A DNA stretch of 64,000 nt from an uncultured Rikenellaceae bacterium. Lineage in GTDB: Bacteria > Bacteroidota > Bacteroidia > Bacteroidales > Rikenellaceae. Below the pieces are notes generated by a model. That model ran no database searches. It had not been told where the DNA came from and saw nothing but the letters and a program-made list of their open reading frames with translations. Both the position numbers and the translations under genes were made by a program. Where the stretch lies: assembly GCA_944325305.1 (NCBI GenBank), contig CALUZO010000007.1:1-64000 (forward strand), written 5' to 3'. Below are positions 26,027 to 34,149 of the stretch, in pieces (positions within the stretch are counted from its first letter, which is position 1; each line of letters starts with the position of its first letter).

Positions 26027-27382
26027 ATGGAAGCTCAAGTAAAAAAGTACGTTGAGACGTTCATGGAGAACATCAAAGCGAAAAACCCGGGTGAAAAAGA
26101 ATTCCACCAGGCAGTTCACGAAGTAGTTGAAAGCGTTGCTCCTTTCATTCTCGAAAACCCACAGTTGCAGAAAATGAAGATTCTCGAACGCATCGCTGAA
26201 CCAGAACGCGTTATAATGTTCCGCGTACCGTGGCTCGACGACAAAGGCGAAGTGCAGATCAACAAAGGCTACCGTGTTCAGATGAACAGCGCAATCGGCC
26301 CTTATAAGGGAGGTCTTCGTTTCCATTCAAGCGTAAATTTGGGCATTCTCAAGTTCCTTGCATTCGAACAGGTATTCAAGAACAGCCTTACCACTCTTCC
26401 TATGGGTGGCGGTAAAGGTGGTTCCGACTTCAGCGTTAAAGGCAAATCGGACAACGAAGTGATGAAATTCTGCCAGAGCTTCATGACCGAACTTCAGCGT
26501 CATATCGGTGCCGATACCGATGTTCCTGCAGGTGATATAGGCGTTGGCGGCCGCGAAATAGGTTTCCTGTTCGGACAGTACAAACGTCTTCGCAACGAAT
26601 TTACCGGTGTGCTGACTGGTAAAGGTATCGGTTGGGGCGGTTCTTTCATGCGTCCCGAAGCTACCGGTTACGGAACATGCTACTTTGCTGAAGCCATGCT
26701 TAAAACCAAAAATGACGATTTCAAAGGGAAGATAGTAACTATCTCGGGTTCGGGTAACGTGGCTCAGTATGCAGTTGAAAAAGCTACGCAGCTCGGCGCT
26801 AAGGTTGTTACCATGTCTGACTCGAACGGTTACATATACGATCCGGACGGTATCGATGCTGAAAAGCTCGCATATGTTATGGAACTCAAAAATGTTATCC
26901 GTGGCCGTATCAAAGAATATGTTAAGAAATATCCGAGTGCAAAATATTTCGAAGGCGAACGTCCTTGGGGCGTTAAATGCGACATCGCGTTGCCGTGCGC
27001 TACTCAGAACGAACTTAACGAAGAAAATGCCAAAGCACTTATAGCCAACGGTTGTATCTGTGTGGCTGAAGGTGCCAACATGCCTTCTACTCCGGAAGCT
27101 ATCGCAGTATTCCAGAATGCCAAAATACTTTACGCTCCTGGTAAGGCTGCCAATGCAGGAGGTGTTGCTACTTCCGGTCTCGAAATGAGCCAGAACTCGC
27201 TTCGTCTCAATTGGACTCCTGAAGAGGTAGACCAGAGGCTTCGTAAGATTATGAACGATATTCACGCAACATGCGTTAAATATGGTACACTCGAAGATGG
27301 CCGCGTAGACTACGTGAAAGGTGCCAACATCGGCGGTTTCATAAAGGTAGCCAACGCTATGCTCGCACAGGGTCTCGTATAA
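26027..27382 (+). CDS. gdhA: NADP-type glutamate dehydrogenase
   Basis: A 451-residue hexameric-class glutamate dehydrogenase that interconverts 2-oxoglutarate plus ammonia with glutamate. The catalytic lysine motif LPMGGGKGGSDF is present, as is DVPAGDIGVGGREIGFLFGQ in the substrate domain. A dinucleotide-binding SGSGNVAQYAVEKATQLG follows near 240. The length and C-terminus are typical of the biosynthetic small-hexamer type. Codon use is notably uniform, as expected for a highly expressed gene. A strong promoter lies upstream and a strong hairpin terminator downstream, so it is monocistronic. Confidence 0.97.
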   Translation: MEAQVKKYVETFMENIKAKNPGEKEFHQAVHEVVESVAPFILENPQLQKMKILERIAEPERVIMFRVPWLDDKGEVQINKGYRVQMNSAIGPYKGGLRFHSSVNLGILKFLAFEQVFKNSLTTLPMGGGKGGSDFSVKGKSDNEVMKFCQSFMTELQRHIGADTDVPAGDIGVGGREIGFLFGQYKRLRNEFTGVLTGKGIGWGGSFMRPEATGYGTCYFAEAMLKTKNDDFKGKIVTISGSGNVAQYAVEKATQLGAKVVTMSDSNGYIYDPDGIDAEKLAYVMELKNVIRGRIKEYVKKYPSAKYFEGERPWGVKCDIALPCATQNELNEENAKALIANGCICVAEGANMPSTPEAIAVFQNAKILYAPGKAANAGGVATSGLEMSQNSLRLNWTPEEVDQRLRKIMNDIHATCVKYGTLEDGRVDYVKGANIGGFIKVANAMLAQGLV

Positions 27383-27396
27383 TCGCATGCTCTTGC

Positions 27397-27437
27397 AAAT
27401 AAACAGGCCGCCCGAATCTCGGGCGGCCTGTTTATTT
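27397..27437 (+). terminator. gdhA terminator
   Basis: A perfect 19-bp stem (27397-27415 with 27419-27437) with a 3-base loop, GC-rich core and A/T-rich base, 15 bases past the gdhA stop. Confidence 0.9.
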
Positions 27438-27827
27438 AATGGTTACGTTGACGGTTTATTCAGCATAAGACTTCGGAAAAAAGATTTTATGCTGACATGT
27501 GTTTAGGTCATGTTTTTCTGACAGATCACATTTTTAATATCTCTTGACGAGGCAAAACAACAGCAAATTGCTCGAAAATAGGGTGCGACAAACGAGCAAC
27601 TCATTCTGTGGGGGCATTGCATTATTGTCGTGCCGGTCGAGGACATTGCGTCTGTAACTGAAGGATTATGACGAGCGCCTGGCCCGATTTATTATGCGGC
27701 ATTGCGTAAAGTCGTATCGGACTGTGCCATTAGTGGCGGCAATTTCTGTTACAGCGATTTGGCACATGTGATTATTCTCTATAAACTTGAGCATAATCGC
27801 CGTCAGATCATCGTATATTTGTCATTG
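27438..27827. other. 390-base intergenic region
   Basis: I see no gene, RNA or repeat here. It separates gdhA from the convergent ogt gene. Confidence 0.6.
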
Positions 27828-28490
27828 TTAGAAAGATAAGTCTGTATGATCTGTTTCGGCTTGATCCGGAGTGTTGGCAAATTCCCAGGCCAGAAGATTA
27901 TTTTTTATGTCGCCACCCCAAAAATAGCGATCGAATCTGCCCGAAGTGTTCACAACCCTGTGGCATGGAATGATCCAGAAGATCGGATTGCGTCCGGTAG
28001 CGTTGCCTGCGGCCCGGGCGTAGCATTTGTCTCCTCCGAGTGTTGCATAAGACAACACATTGCCGAATGGTATATGCAGAAGTTTACGCCATATCTCCGT
28101 CTGGTATGGTGTGCCTTTAAGGTGTAATATGACGCTGCCGTCGGCATGTCGGTTCATGAATTCGAGAGCCTGTTGCTGCAGAGCGGATTTTCTTTCAATG
28201 CATCTTGCATAGCCGAATCGTTTGTTAAAGTCCTGTGCGACATCCATCGTGCCGACAATATCCGGACCCATATAGCATACTCCTTTGGAGGTATTGGCTA
28301 TCAGTACTCTCCCGAAAGATGTCTCCGCAAAAGTAAACTCGATGGGAAGTTTGTCGTCTTCCGGCAACCAATCAAGTATCTTTATCTCTGCCCATGGCGT
28401 TTCCGCCAGTTTGTATGTCATGCGTGCAAGAATCTTTTCGGAACTCAACCGTATCTCTGGACAGGTATTATATGGATTATAGATTGTCAT
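27828..28490 (-). CDS. ogt: Methylated-DNA--protein-cysteine methyltransferase
   Basis: A 220-residue O6-alkylguanine-DNA alkyltransferase. The C-terminal DNA-binding/active-site domain shows GTPYQTEIWRKLLHIPFG (126-143), the Arg-finger helix region ARAAGNATGRNP, and the acceptor cysteine C176 in IIPCHRVV. It removes alkyl groups from guanine by irreversible transfer to C176. The N-terminal domain of about 110 residues is of the Ada/Ogt RNase H-like type and begins GRVLIANTSKGVCYMG. Neither an AraC-type nor a zinc-binding Ada domain is present, so it is a repair protein rather than a regulator. Confidence 0.93.
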   Translation of the reverse strand: MTIYNPYNTCPEIRLSSEKILARMTYKLAETPWAEIKILDWLPEDDKLPIEFTFAETSFGRVLIANTSKGVCYMGPDIVGTMDVAQDFNKRFGYARCIERKSALQQQALEFMNRHADGSVILHLKGTPYQTEIWRKLLHIPFGNVLSYATLGGDKCYARAAGNATGRNPIFWIIPCHRVVNTSGRFDRYFWGGDIKNNLLAWEFANTPDQAETDHTDLSF

Positions 28491-28966
28491 CCGGACATGT
28501 GTTATAACGCAAAGATACGAATAACGGAAGCGTAACGGTATCTGAAACGTGCCATATTTCTGCGTATCGAAAAAGAAATTGACCGTGGCATGATTTTGTA
28601 AATTGTCGGTTTAAATATCCATTTACCGGCTTCTGGAGATGCGACATGAATTGGAATGGCGTAGCCTTTCCATGTCTTGACAGCGTTTATGTGGAATGGT
28701 TACGACGGCCATGTTTTTTTTTGAATTGTCCTCGGGCATGCCGGATAGATCTGAGATGAGGATACATCATTATGTCAAGGCATGTAGCTTTACAGAGGCC
28801 CGACAGGCGTGGTTCTGTGGCGGTTATGTCTCGCAGGAGTGAAGGGCAAAGTCGATTTTGTGAAAAGTTACGAGGAATTTAATTACCTTTAACAATGGAA
28901 AACTACCGTATGATTTCAGGTATATTTTAGTTTCGCTATGCTTTTTTGACCCAAACGGGATCCGAT
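28491..28966. other. 476-base intergenic region before the two-component genes
   Basis: No gene is seen. A TACCTTTA sequence at 28884-28891 resembles a -7 element and could drive the response-regulator operon. Opposite promoters for ogt must also lie here. Confidence 0.45.
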
Positions 28967-29644
28967 ATGAAAATACTTATTATCGAAGACGAACCATCGC
29001 TGAGGGAAATAATGACGGAATACCTGCGCAAACAGCGATATGTAGTGGAATCGGCAGATTCACTGAAGGATGCCATGTTCAAGACGGCTGATTACGAGTA
29101 TGACTGCATCCTGCTCGATATAATGTTGCCCGACGGCAACGGACTTGAACTTCTGCGTAAACTTTATCGGACAGGCAAAAGCGGTAACGTGATAATTATC
29201 TCTGCAAAAGATACGGTGGATGATAAGGTGGAAGGACTGGAACTGGGCGCTGATGATTACCTTGCTAAACCGTTCCATCTGGCGGAACTCAATGCACGCA
29301 TTCGCAGCGTTATCCGACGGAAAGATCATGATGGTGACAGTGCTGTGTCGTTCGGAAACGTGCGGGTGGATACCTCCTCGTACAGTGTGACGGTGGCCGG
29401 CTCTCCGATCGAACTCAACAGGAAGGAGTATGACATATTGGCTTTTTTCATAAACCGACCCAATCACCTGGTCGATAAGATGAATCTGGCGGAGGCAGTG
29501 TGGGGCGACCATATGGACCAGGTAGACAATTTTGATTTTTTGTATGCCCAAATGAAAAACCTGCGCAAAAAAATGAATGACGCGGGAGCCGACGTGGAAA
29601 TAAAGGCAAATTACCGGCTCGGTTATAAATTAGTGGCGAAATGA
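28967..29644 (+). CDS. OmpR-family response regulator
   Basis: A 225-residue regulator. The receiver domain (1-115) has acidic residues in IIEDEP, the phospho-acceptor D51 in ILLDIMLPDG, the Thr/Ser position in IIISAKD and the Lys of LAKPF. The C-terminal winged-helix domain (130-225) ends RKKMNDAGADVEIKANYRLGYKL. The start is ATG 28967 rather than 28946, since receivers begin directly with MKILIIEDEPS. The gene overlaps the histidine kinase start by 4 bases (ATGA). It is probably phosphorylated by that kinase and controls envelope genes nearby, the latter being inference. Confidence 0.94.
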   Translation: MKILIIEDEPSLREIMTEYLRKQRYVVESADSLKDAMFKTADYEYDCILLDIMLPDGNGLELLRKLYRTGKSGNVIIISAKDTVDDKVEGLELGADDYLAKPFHLAELNARIRSVIRRKDHDGDSAVSFGNVRVDTSSYSVTVAGSPIELNRKEYDILAFFINRPNHLVDKMNLAEAVWGDHMDQVDNFDFLYAQMKNLRKKMNDAGADVEIKANYRLGYKLVAK

Positions 29645-30921
29645 AACTTCTATACCGCATTACATGGAGAATCTCGGTTGCGCTGTTGTTTCTCTCGGCG
29701 GCGTGGGGGATGGTGTTCTATTTCGCGATAATCAACGAGATAAATGACGAAACGGACGATTCACTTGAGGATTATTCTGAATTTATCATAGTACGTGCCC
29801 TTTCCGGCGAAAAACTTCCGGAACAGAACAACGGCACTAACAACAGCTATTACATAAACGAGGTCCCCGAAGAGTACGCCGTCTTGTATCCCTCGGAGCG
29901 TTTCATCGACGACGAGGTTTACATCTACTCCGAGCATGAAACAGAACCCGCGAGAATACTGAAAACCATATTCAGGAACAGCGAGAACCGTTACTATGAA
30001 CTGACGGTGCTTATACCCACGATCGAAAAATCAGATCTCAAAGAAACCATCCTTACGTGGATAGTGATCCTTTATTTGATTCTGTTGATTTCCATAATTG
30101 CGGTAAACGCCATAGTATTGCGGCGGAGCCTGCGTCCATTGTATGCCATGCTCGATTGGCTGAACCGTCTCAGGTTGGGCAAGGAGATACCTCCGCTTGA
30201 ACTGGATAGCGATATCTCCGAGTATAAGAAATTGTCCGAGGAACTCATGAGATCGGCTCAGCGGAACAATGAAATGTACGAGCAGCAAAGCCTTTTTATC
30301 GGTCATGCTTCACATGAATTGCAGACACCCATAGCTGTCGCTCAGAACAGGCTCGAATTGCTGGCTGAAGATCCTGATCTCAGCGATACACAAATGGAGC
30401 AGATCGTTAAGACGATCCGTTCGCTTGAGGATATCTCGAAACTGAACAAGACATTGTTGTTGTTGACAAAGATCGAAAACAAACAATTCCCGAATACGGA
30501 GATCGTCGATATTAATTCGGTGGTATGTTCCATTTCCGAGGACTTTGCAGAGGCGTATGCATCGCATGAAATAGAATTCCAGTTGTCGGAGACGGCACAT
30601 CTGAAGATGGAGATGAATCGCATGCTGGCTTCGGTGCTTTTCGGCAACCTCCTGAAGAACGCATTTATACACAGTGAGAAACATGGCATGGTGGCGGTGA
30701 CAATTTCGGAAGAAGGTGTGCGGATTGCGAATACCGCTTCCTCGGGGGCCCTCAATCCAGAATATATTTTCCGCCGCTTCTATCAGGAAAGCATGAGCAA
30801 GGGGACGGCAGGTCTGGGACTATCGCTTGTCGATTCCATAGCGAAACTTTATGGAATAACAGTCAGTTATCTTTTCATGGACGGTATGCATGTATTTGAT
30901 GTCCGATTCCAAAAATCATAA
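29641..30921 (+). CDS. Sensor histidine kinase
   Basis: A 426-residue membrane kinase. TM1 is at about 9-31 and TM2 at about 138-162, enclosing a periplasmic sensor domain of about 105 residues rich in acidic and Tyr residues. After a linker, the H-box is GHASHELQTPIAVAQNRLEL (phosphorylated His), the N-box LFGNLLKNAFIHSEKH and the G-box GTAGLGLSLVDSIAKLYG. The D/F box is weak (RIANTAS in place of DNG), so the ATP site is somewhat divergent. It is translationally coupled to the upstream regulator. The two exported PepSY-like genes just downstream may be part of its output or sensing. Confidence 0.93.
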   Translation: MKLLYRITWRISVALLFLSAAWGMVFYFAIINEINDETDDSLEDYSEFIIVRALSGEKLPEQNNGTNNSYYINEVPEEYAVLYPSERFIDDEVYIYSEHETEPARILKTIFRNSENRYYELTVLIPTIEKSDLKETILTWIVILYLILLISIIAVNAIVLRRSLRPLYAMLDWLNRLRLGKEIPPLELDSDISEYKKLSEELMRSAQRNNEMYEQQSLFIGHASHELQTPIAVAQNRLELLAEDPDLSDTQMEQIVKTIRSLEDISKLNKTLLLLTKIENKQFPNTEIVDINSVVCSISEDFAEAYASHEIEFQLSETAHLKMEMNRMLASVLFGNLLKNAFIHSEKHGMVAVTISEEGVRIANTASSGALNPEYIFRRFYQESMSKGTAGLGLSLVDSIAKLYGITVSYLFMDGMHVFDVRFQKS

Positions 30922-31014
30922 TTTCAGGATTTTTTTTCATTATTTTATTTTGTTTTCAGTTTCGGGTGTGAAGTTTGCAATATAAACTATTGTCCAACCA
31001 AAATTATCGAGAAA

Positions 31015-31458
31015 ATGAAAGCAAGGAAAATCTTACTGGTTTTGTGCATGGCCTTCGTTGGCATATTCGCGGCTAACGCTGACAATGACAGAATGATTAC
31101 TGCCGAACAACTCCCTAAGGTATCCCGCGAGTTTATACAAAAATATTTCAAGGATATCGGAGTCTCTTATGTTAAACTCGACCAGGATTTCATGGAAAAA
31201 TCTTACGAAGTTCTTCTGACTAATGGCAGCAAAGTGGAATTCGACCGAAATGGCCAATGGGAAAAAATCGACTGCCGCAGAAATCCGGTACCTGCAGGTA
31301 TCGTTCCGGAACCTATTAAGAATTTTGTGAAAAAGAACCATCCGAATCAGCCGATAGTGAAGATAGAGAGGGATAGACGAGGCTATGAGATCGAATTTCG
31401 CAATGGTTTCGAGATCGAATTCGACAAAGCGTATAACATGGTAGGGTATGATGACTAA
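31015..31458 (+). CDS. Periplasmic PepSY-like (PF11396-type) protein
   Basis: A 147-residue exported protein with a signal peptide (1-22, cleavage after ANA). The mature part contains two PepSY-like/BLIP-like repeats (about 30-80 and 95-145), each with the pattern of an amphipathic helix followed by strands ending in YEVLLTNGSKVEFDRNGQW and YEIEFRNGFEIEFDKAYNMV. Such proteins are common in Bacteroidetes beside two-component genes. The role is unknown; binding of peptides or modulation of a sensor has been proposed by analogy with PepSY domains. It sits 93 bases after the kinase gene. Confidence 0.82.
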   Translation: MKARKILLVLCMAFVGIFAANADNDRMITAEQLPKVSREFIQKYFKDIGVSYVKLDQDFMEKSYEVLLTNGSKVEFDRNGQWEKIDCRRNPVPAGIVPEPIKNFVKKNHPNQPIVKIERDRRGYEIEFRNGFEIEFDKAYNMVGYDD

Positions 31459-31476
31459 ATATAAATCTTATTGATT

Positions 31477-31971
31477 ATGAAAACTAAATTCTTTTTTCCA
31501 TTGATGATTGCCGCTGTGTGCCTGTTTGCGGCATGTGATGACGATGATGACAAAATCAACGTTCCAAGTCAATACAAGACTGCTTTCGAAGCTCTTTATC
31601 CGGATGCCACAAGGGTGAGTTGGGAACGTGAGGGACAATTTTATGTCGCCGATTTCTGGAGGCAGGAATATTATGCTGAGGCCGAGGCATGGTTCAATCA
31701 AGAGACTGTTTGGAAAATGACGGTGACGGAATTGTCTTACAATCAGATTCCGGAACTTGTCAGACAGGGCTTCCAGGCAAGCGAATACTCGACATGGCGC
31801 GTCGACGACAGTGACATGATAGAGCGTAGTACGTCTGATGATGCAGTGCTCTATGTGCTTGAAGTTGAGAGCGGCCGACAGGAATACGACCTTGTTTTCG
31901 ATCCCGAAGGCACATTGAAGGTTGCTCAACCGCATACTAATAAACATACCTCCGATTACATTACGTGGTAA
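31477..31971 (+). CDS. PepSY-like lipoprotein
   Basis: A 164-residue lipoprotein. The signal peptide ends at CLFAAC (lipidated Cys20), followed by a run of five Asp residues, an acidic tag that often marks surface-exposed lipoproteins in Bacteroidetes. The mature part has two PepSY-like units, one with the helix AFEALYPDATRVSWEREGQF and strands FYVADFW, another around IPELVRQGFQAS and LYVLEVESGRQEYDLVFDPE. It starts 18 bases after the previous PepSY-like gene, making a tandem pair. ATG 31477 is the first proper start. Confidence 0.8.
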   Translation: MKTKFFFPLMIAAVCLFAACDDDDDKINVPSQYKTAFEALYPDATRVSWEREGQFYVADFWRQEYYAEAEAWFNQETVWKMTVTELSYNQIPELVRQGFQASEYSTWRVDDSDMIERSTSDDAVLYVLEVESGRQEYDLVFDPEGTLKVAQPHTNKHTSDYITW

Positions 31972-32036
31972 TATTGCGGGGAATGGCGGCGACGATGATA
32001 TCTCCGTTTAGTTCCCGTCAAATTTTCCGAATCGGT

Positions 32037-32064
32037 TTTTAAGCCCGACCGTATGGCCGGGCTT
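32037..32064 (+). terminator. Hairpin after the PepSY-like pair
   Basis: An inverted repeat centred on the GTAT at 32051-32054 (arms from about 32037 to 32064, one mismatch), flanked by T and A runs. It lies 65 bases past the second PepSY-like gene. The rest of the 361-base gap holds only the promoter element of the YtxH gene. Confidence 0.65.
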
Positions 32065-32232
32065 AAAACTTCATATGATTATCCGATGCCTTTATCTCGA
32101 CGTATGCAATGCCGGTGCGTATGTCGTTTCCGGCGTGTCACATTGAATGCTGTGTGGAATGTCTCCCGAATGAGATGAATTGAATTATGGTTCATGCGTT
32201 TGATTTGCCGTCGCTGTTTTTTGCTTTGGAAC

Positions 32233-32240
32233 TATATTTG
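32233..32240 (+). promoter_or_regulatory. -7 element TATATTTG of the YtxH operon
   Basis: An exact TAnnTTTG match 92 bases upstream of ATG 32333. The nearest TTTG is 25 bases upstream, wider than usual. Confidence 0.55.
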
Positions 32241-32332
32241 TATAATATTATGATAGTTCATTCAGATTATTTGTTTATTTTTAGAGTATTAATAGTGGAC
32301 GGCATTGTTGTCTGCTTAAAACCTTTACGATT

Positions 32333-32545
32333 ATGAAAGAGTTAGTGTATTTTGTATGCGGTGCGGCGGTAGGAGCTACCATTGCACTGTTGATGGCGCC
32401 GGAAAAGGGCGAGGTTTTGCGTTCGAAGATACGCAAGGTCGTAGACGATGATCTCGAACTTGGCCGCGAACTTGTAGGCGTGGTGCAGGATGCTGTCGCT
32501 GAAACTTCAAAAGAGGTTAAACAGACAATCCAGAAGAGAAGATGA
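32333..32545 (+). CDS. YtxH-domain small protein
   Basis: A 70-residue protein. One hydrophobic segment at 4-22 contains a Gly-rich GAAVGATIALLMAPEKG signature of YtxH proteins, followed by a charged amphipathic helix (KIRKVVDDDLELGRELV). YtxH proteins are general-stress-associated membrane proteins with no defined activity. It overlaps the next gene by 4 bases (ATGA), so the three small genes form a coupled operon. Confidence 0.85.
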   Translation: MKELVYFVCGAAVGATIALLMAPEKGEVLRSKIRKVVDDDLELGRELVGVVQDAVAETSKEVKQTIQKRR

Positions 32546-32904
32546 TAAAGCCTTCCGATCCGGATCTGCCGAATCTTGACCAGCTCGATAAAGACGTGGC
32601 CGAGTATGTACGGATGCGTACCGACTCCATCAAGTTAGCTTTGGTAGAGGGTCTTTCCTTGGTAATAGGTAAAGGGATGTCTCTCGTAATAGCTATTATT
32701 ATTTGTTTGGGGGCCCTCATGGTGCTTTCAGTGGCATTGGTGTTGCTGGTAAGTGTCTGGGTTAATTCTTACATATTGGGTGCCGTGATAGTAGGTGTAT
32801 TTTATCTTATTATGGCTCTTGTAGTTTGGTTGTTGCGAATTAAATTCGTCGACAAGATGGTCGGCATGTTCTCGCGAATTATTTTCTCATCTAATGACGA
32901 TTGA
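32542..32904 (+). CDS. Holin-X-like (phage_holin_3_6-type) membrane protein
   Basis: A 120-residue inner-membrane protein. An amphipathic N-terminal helix (10-35) is followed by two closely spaced membrane hairpins, at about 43-75 (KGMSLVIAIIICLGALMVLS) and 80-103, with a basic C-terminal helix. The family is annotated as holin-like after distant phage resemblance, but it is a chromosomal stress-associated protein commonly found next to YtxH genes. No prophage genes are nearby. It overlaps both neighbours. Confidence 0.8.
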   Translation: MIKPSDPDLPNLDQLDKDVAEYVRMRTDSIKLALVEGLSLVIGKGMSLVIAIIICLGALMVLSVALVLLVSVWVNSYILGAVIVGVFYLIMALVVWLLRIKFVDKMVGMFSRIIFSSNDD

Positions 32905-33169
32905 TATGAGTACACCGGGTAGCAAATATTATTATATAGACTCGTTGAGCAAGCTCAAATCGGAGAGGAAACTGTTGAGGATGCAGTCCAAACTCAAAGA
33001 GGACGAATTCCGGCTCCAATGGGATACTCTCAAAGAGTTCGTCAGTTGGGGGAACATACGAATGCTTATAGATGAAAAACTTACGTTTGTGAAAAACATT
33101 GTTGGGATTGCTTCAGGCGCGTTTTCGACGATAATATCTCTGATCGCCAACAGGCATAACCGCAGTTAA
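32894..33169 (+). CDS. Small conserved protein in the YtxH/holin-like operon
   Basis: A 91-residue protein I cannot name. A charged coiled-coil-like region (15-45, KLKSERKLLRMQSKLKEDEF) is followed by a C-terminal weakly hydrophobic segment (68-84, NIVGIASGAFSTIISLI), possibly a membrane-peripheral tail. The start may be ATG 32894, overlapping the preceding gene by 11 bases, or ATG 32906. Its position as third gene of the coupled set suggests a shared role with the YtxH and holin-like proteins at the membrane. Confidence 0.75.
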   Translation: MTIDMSTPGSKYYYIDSLSKLKSERKLLRMQSKLKEDEFRLQWDTLKEFVSWGNIRMLIDEKLTFVKNIVGIASGAFSTIISLIANRHNRS

Positions 33170-33194
33170 TGCGGGTCCGCTTTTTCCCAATGAC

Positions 33195-33257
33195 GCGAGT
33201 ATATTAAAAACAGACAGGGACGGAATCTCCGTCCCTGTCTGTTTTTAATATACTCGC
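33195..33257. terminator. 30-bp perfect hairpin
   Basis: Arms 33195-33224 and 33228-33257 are exact reverse complements with a 3-base loop. The T-run inside the right arm and the A-run inside the left arm make a terminator that could act in either direction, after the YtxH operon. The stem is unusually long. Confidence 0.85.
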
Positions 33258-33358
33258 CCTCATACAAGCTACAGGCATGGGACATTTGGTGCTATTTTAT
33301 TTCAGTTTAGGTAAATAATCATTAACTTTCGGAGTTTTTAGCATAACCCAAAAACCGT

Positions 33359-34123
33359 ATGAACATCTTGCTGGTGCAGGCAGATATGAGTTGGCAGTCG
33401 CCCGCAGTGAATTGCGAGCGATTCGAGATGCTTGTGGCGGGTGCCGGTAAGGCCGACCTGATAGTATTACCCGAGATGTTCGCCACTGGTTTTATAACCG
33501 AACCGACAGAAACTTTGGATAGAGAGGGAGAGTCTTTGCTTGAATGGATGCGCAATCTCGCCCGCGAATGCGATGCGGCTGTTGTCGGAAGTGCTGCAGT
33601 CGAAGATTGCGGTTTGCTTTATAACAGGTGTTATTTCGTACGGCCTGACGGCTCGTTCGAATTTTACGATAAGCGACATCTGTTTAGCCCCGGTGGCGAA
33701 GATAAGGGGTATACCGCCGGCAGGGAGCGCGTAATCGTCGAGTGGTCAGGATTCCGTATATTGCTTCAGGTGTGCTATGATCTTCGTTTTCCGGTGTTTT
33801 CGCGCAACAGGGGCGATTACGATATGGCGCTTTATGTGGGGAACTGGCCTCGGAGTCGAAGGAAAGTTTGGGATGTATTGCTGCGGGCGCGTGCGATAGA
33901 GAATGCATGTTATGTCGCGGGGGTAAATCGAGTGGGAAAAGATCCGGGGAGCAATTACGATGGAGGTACCTGTCTTGTCGATTTTCGTGGAGATGTGGCC
34001 GGCATGGTTGCAGACAATAAGGAGGAAACCCTTTTGTTGCATGCGGACATCGATGAGTTGAGAGATTTCCGCAATGGGTTTCGTGTTTTGGACGATGCCG
34101 ACGGTTTTGAATTGAGAATTTGA
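33359..34123 (+). CDS. Nitrilase-family omega-amidase-like hydrolase
   Basis: A 254-residue carbon-nitrogen hydrolase. The catalytic triad is Glu39 (VLPEMFATGF), Lys105 (YDKRHLFSPGG) and Cys139 (LLQVCYDLRFP). The sequence is of the YafV/Nit2 branch, whose members hydrolyse 2-oxoglutaramate or 2-oxosuccinamate left after transamination with glutamine or asparagine. It is the first gene of a tight plus-strand run, 26 bases before iorA and in the same set as an aminotransferase, which fits removal of an amide keto-acid by-product. Substrate assignment is by family and context only. Confidence 0.85.
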   Translation: MNILLVQADMSWQSPAVNCERFEMLVAGAGKADLIVLPEMFATGFITEPTETLDREGESLLEWMRNLARECDAAVVGSAAVEDCGLLYNRCYFVRPDGSFEFYDKRHLFSPGGEDKGYTAGRERVIVEWSGFRILLQVCYDLRFPVFSRNRGDYDMALYVGNWPRSRRKVWDVLLRARAIENACYVAGVNRVGKDPGSNYDGGTCLVDFRGDVAGMVADNKEETLLLHADIDELRDFRNGFRVLDDADGFELRI

Positions 34124-34149
34124 GCAATTATAAGGATTAATTCTACCAT

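Noticed and set aside
32542..32904. Prophage holin
   Set aside because: No phage genes are nearby and the YtxH/holin-like arrangement is a common chromosomal stress-type operon.
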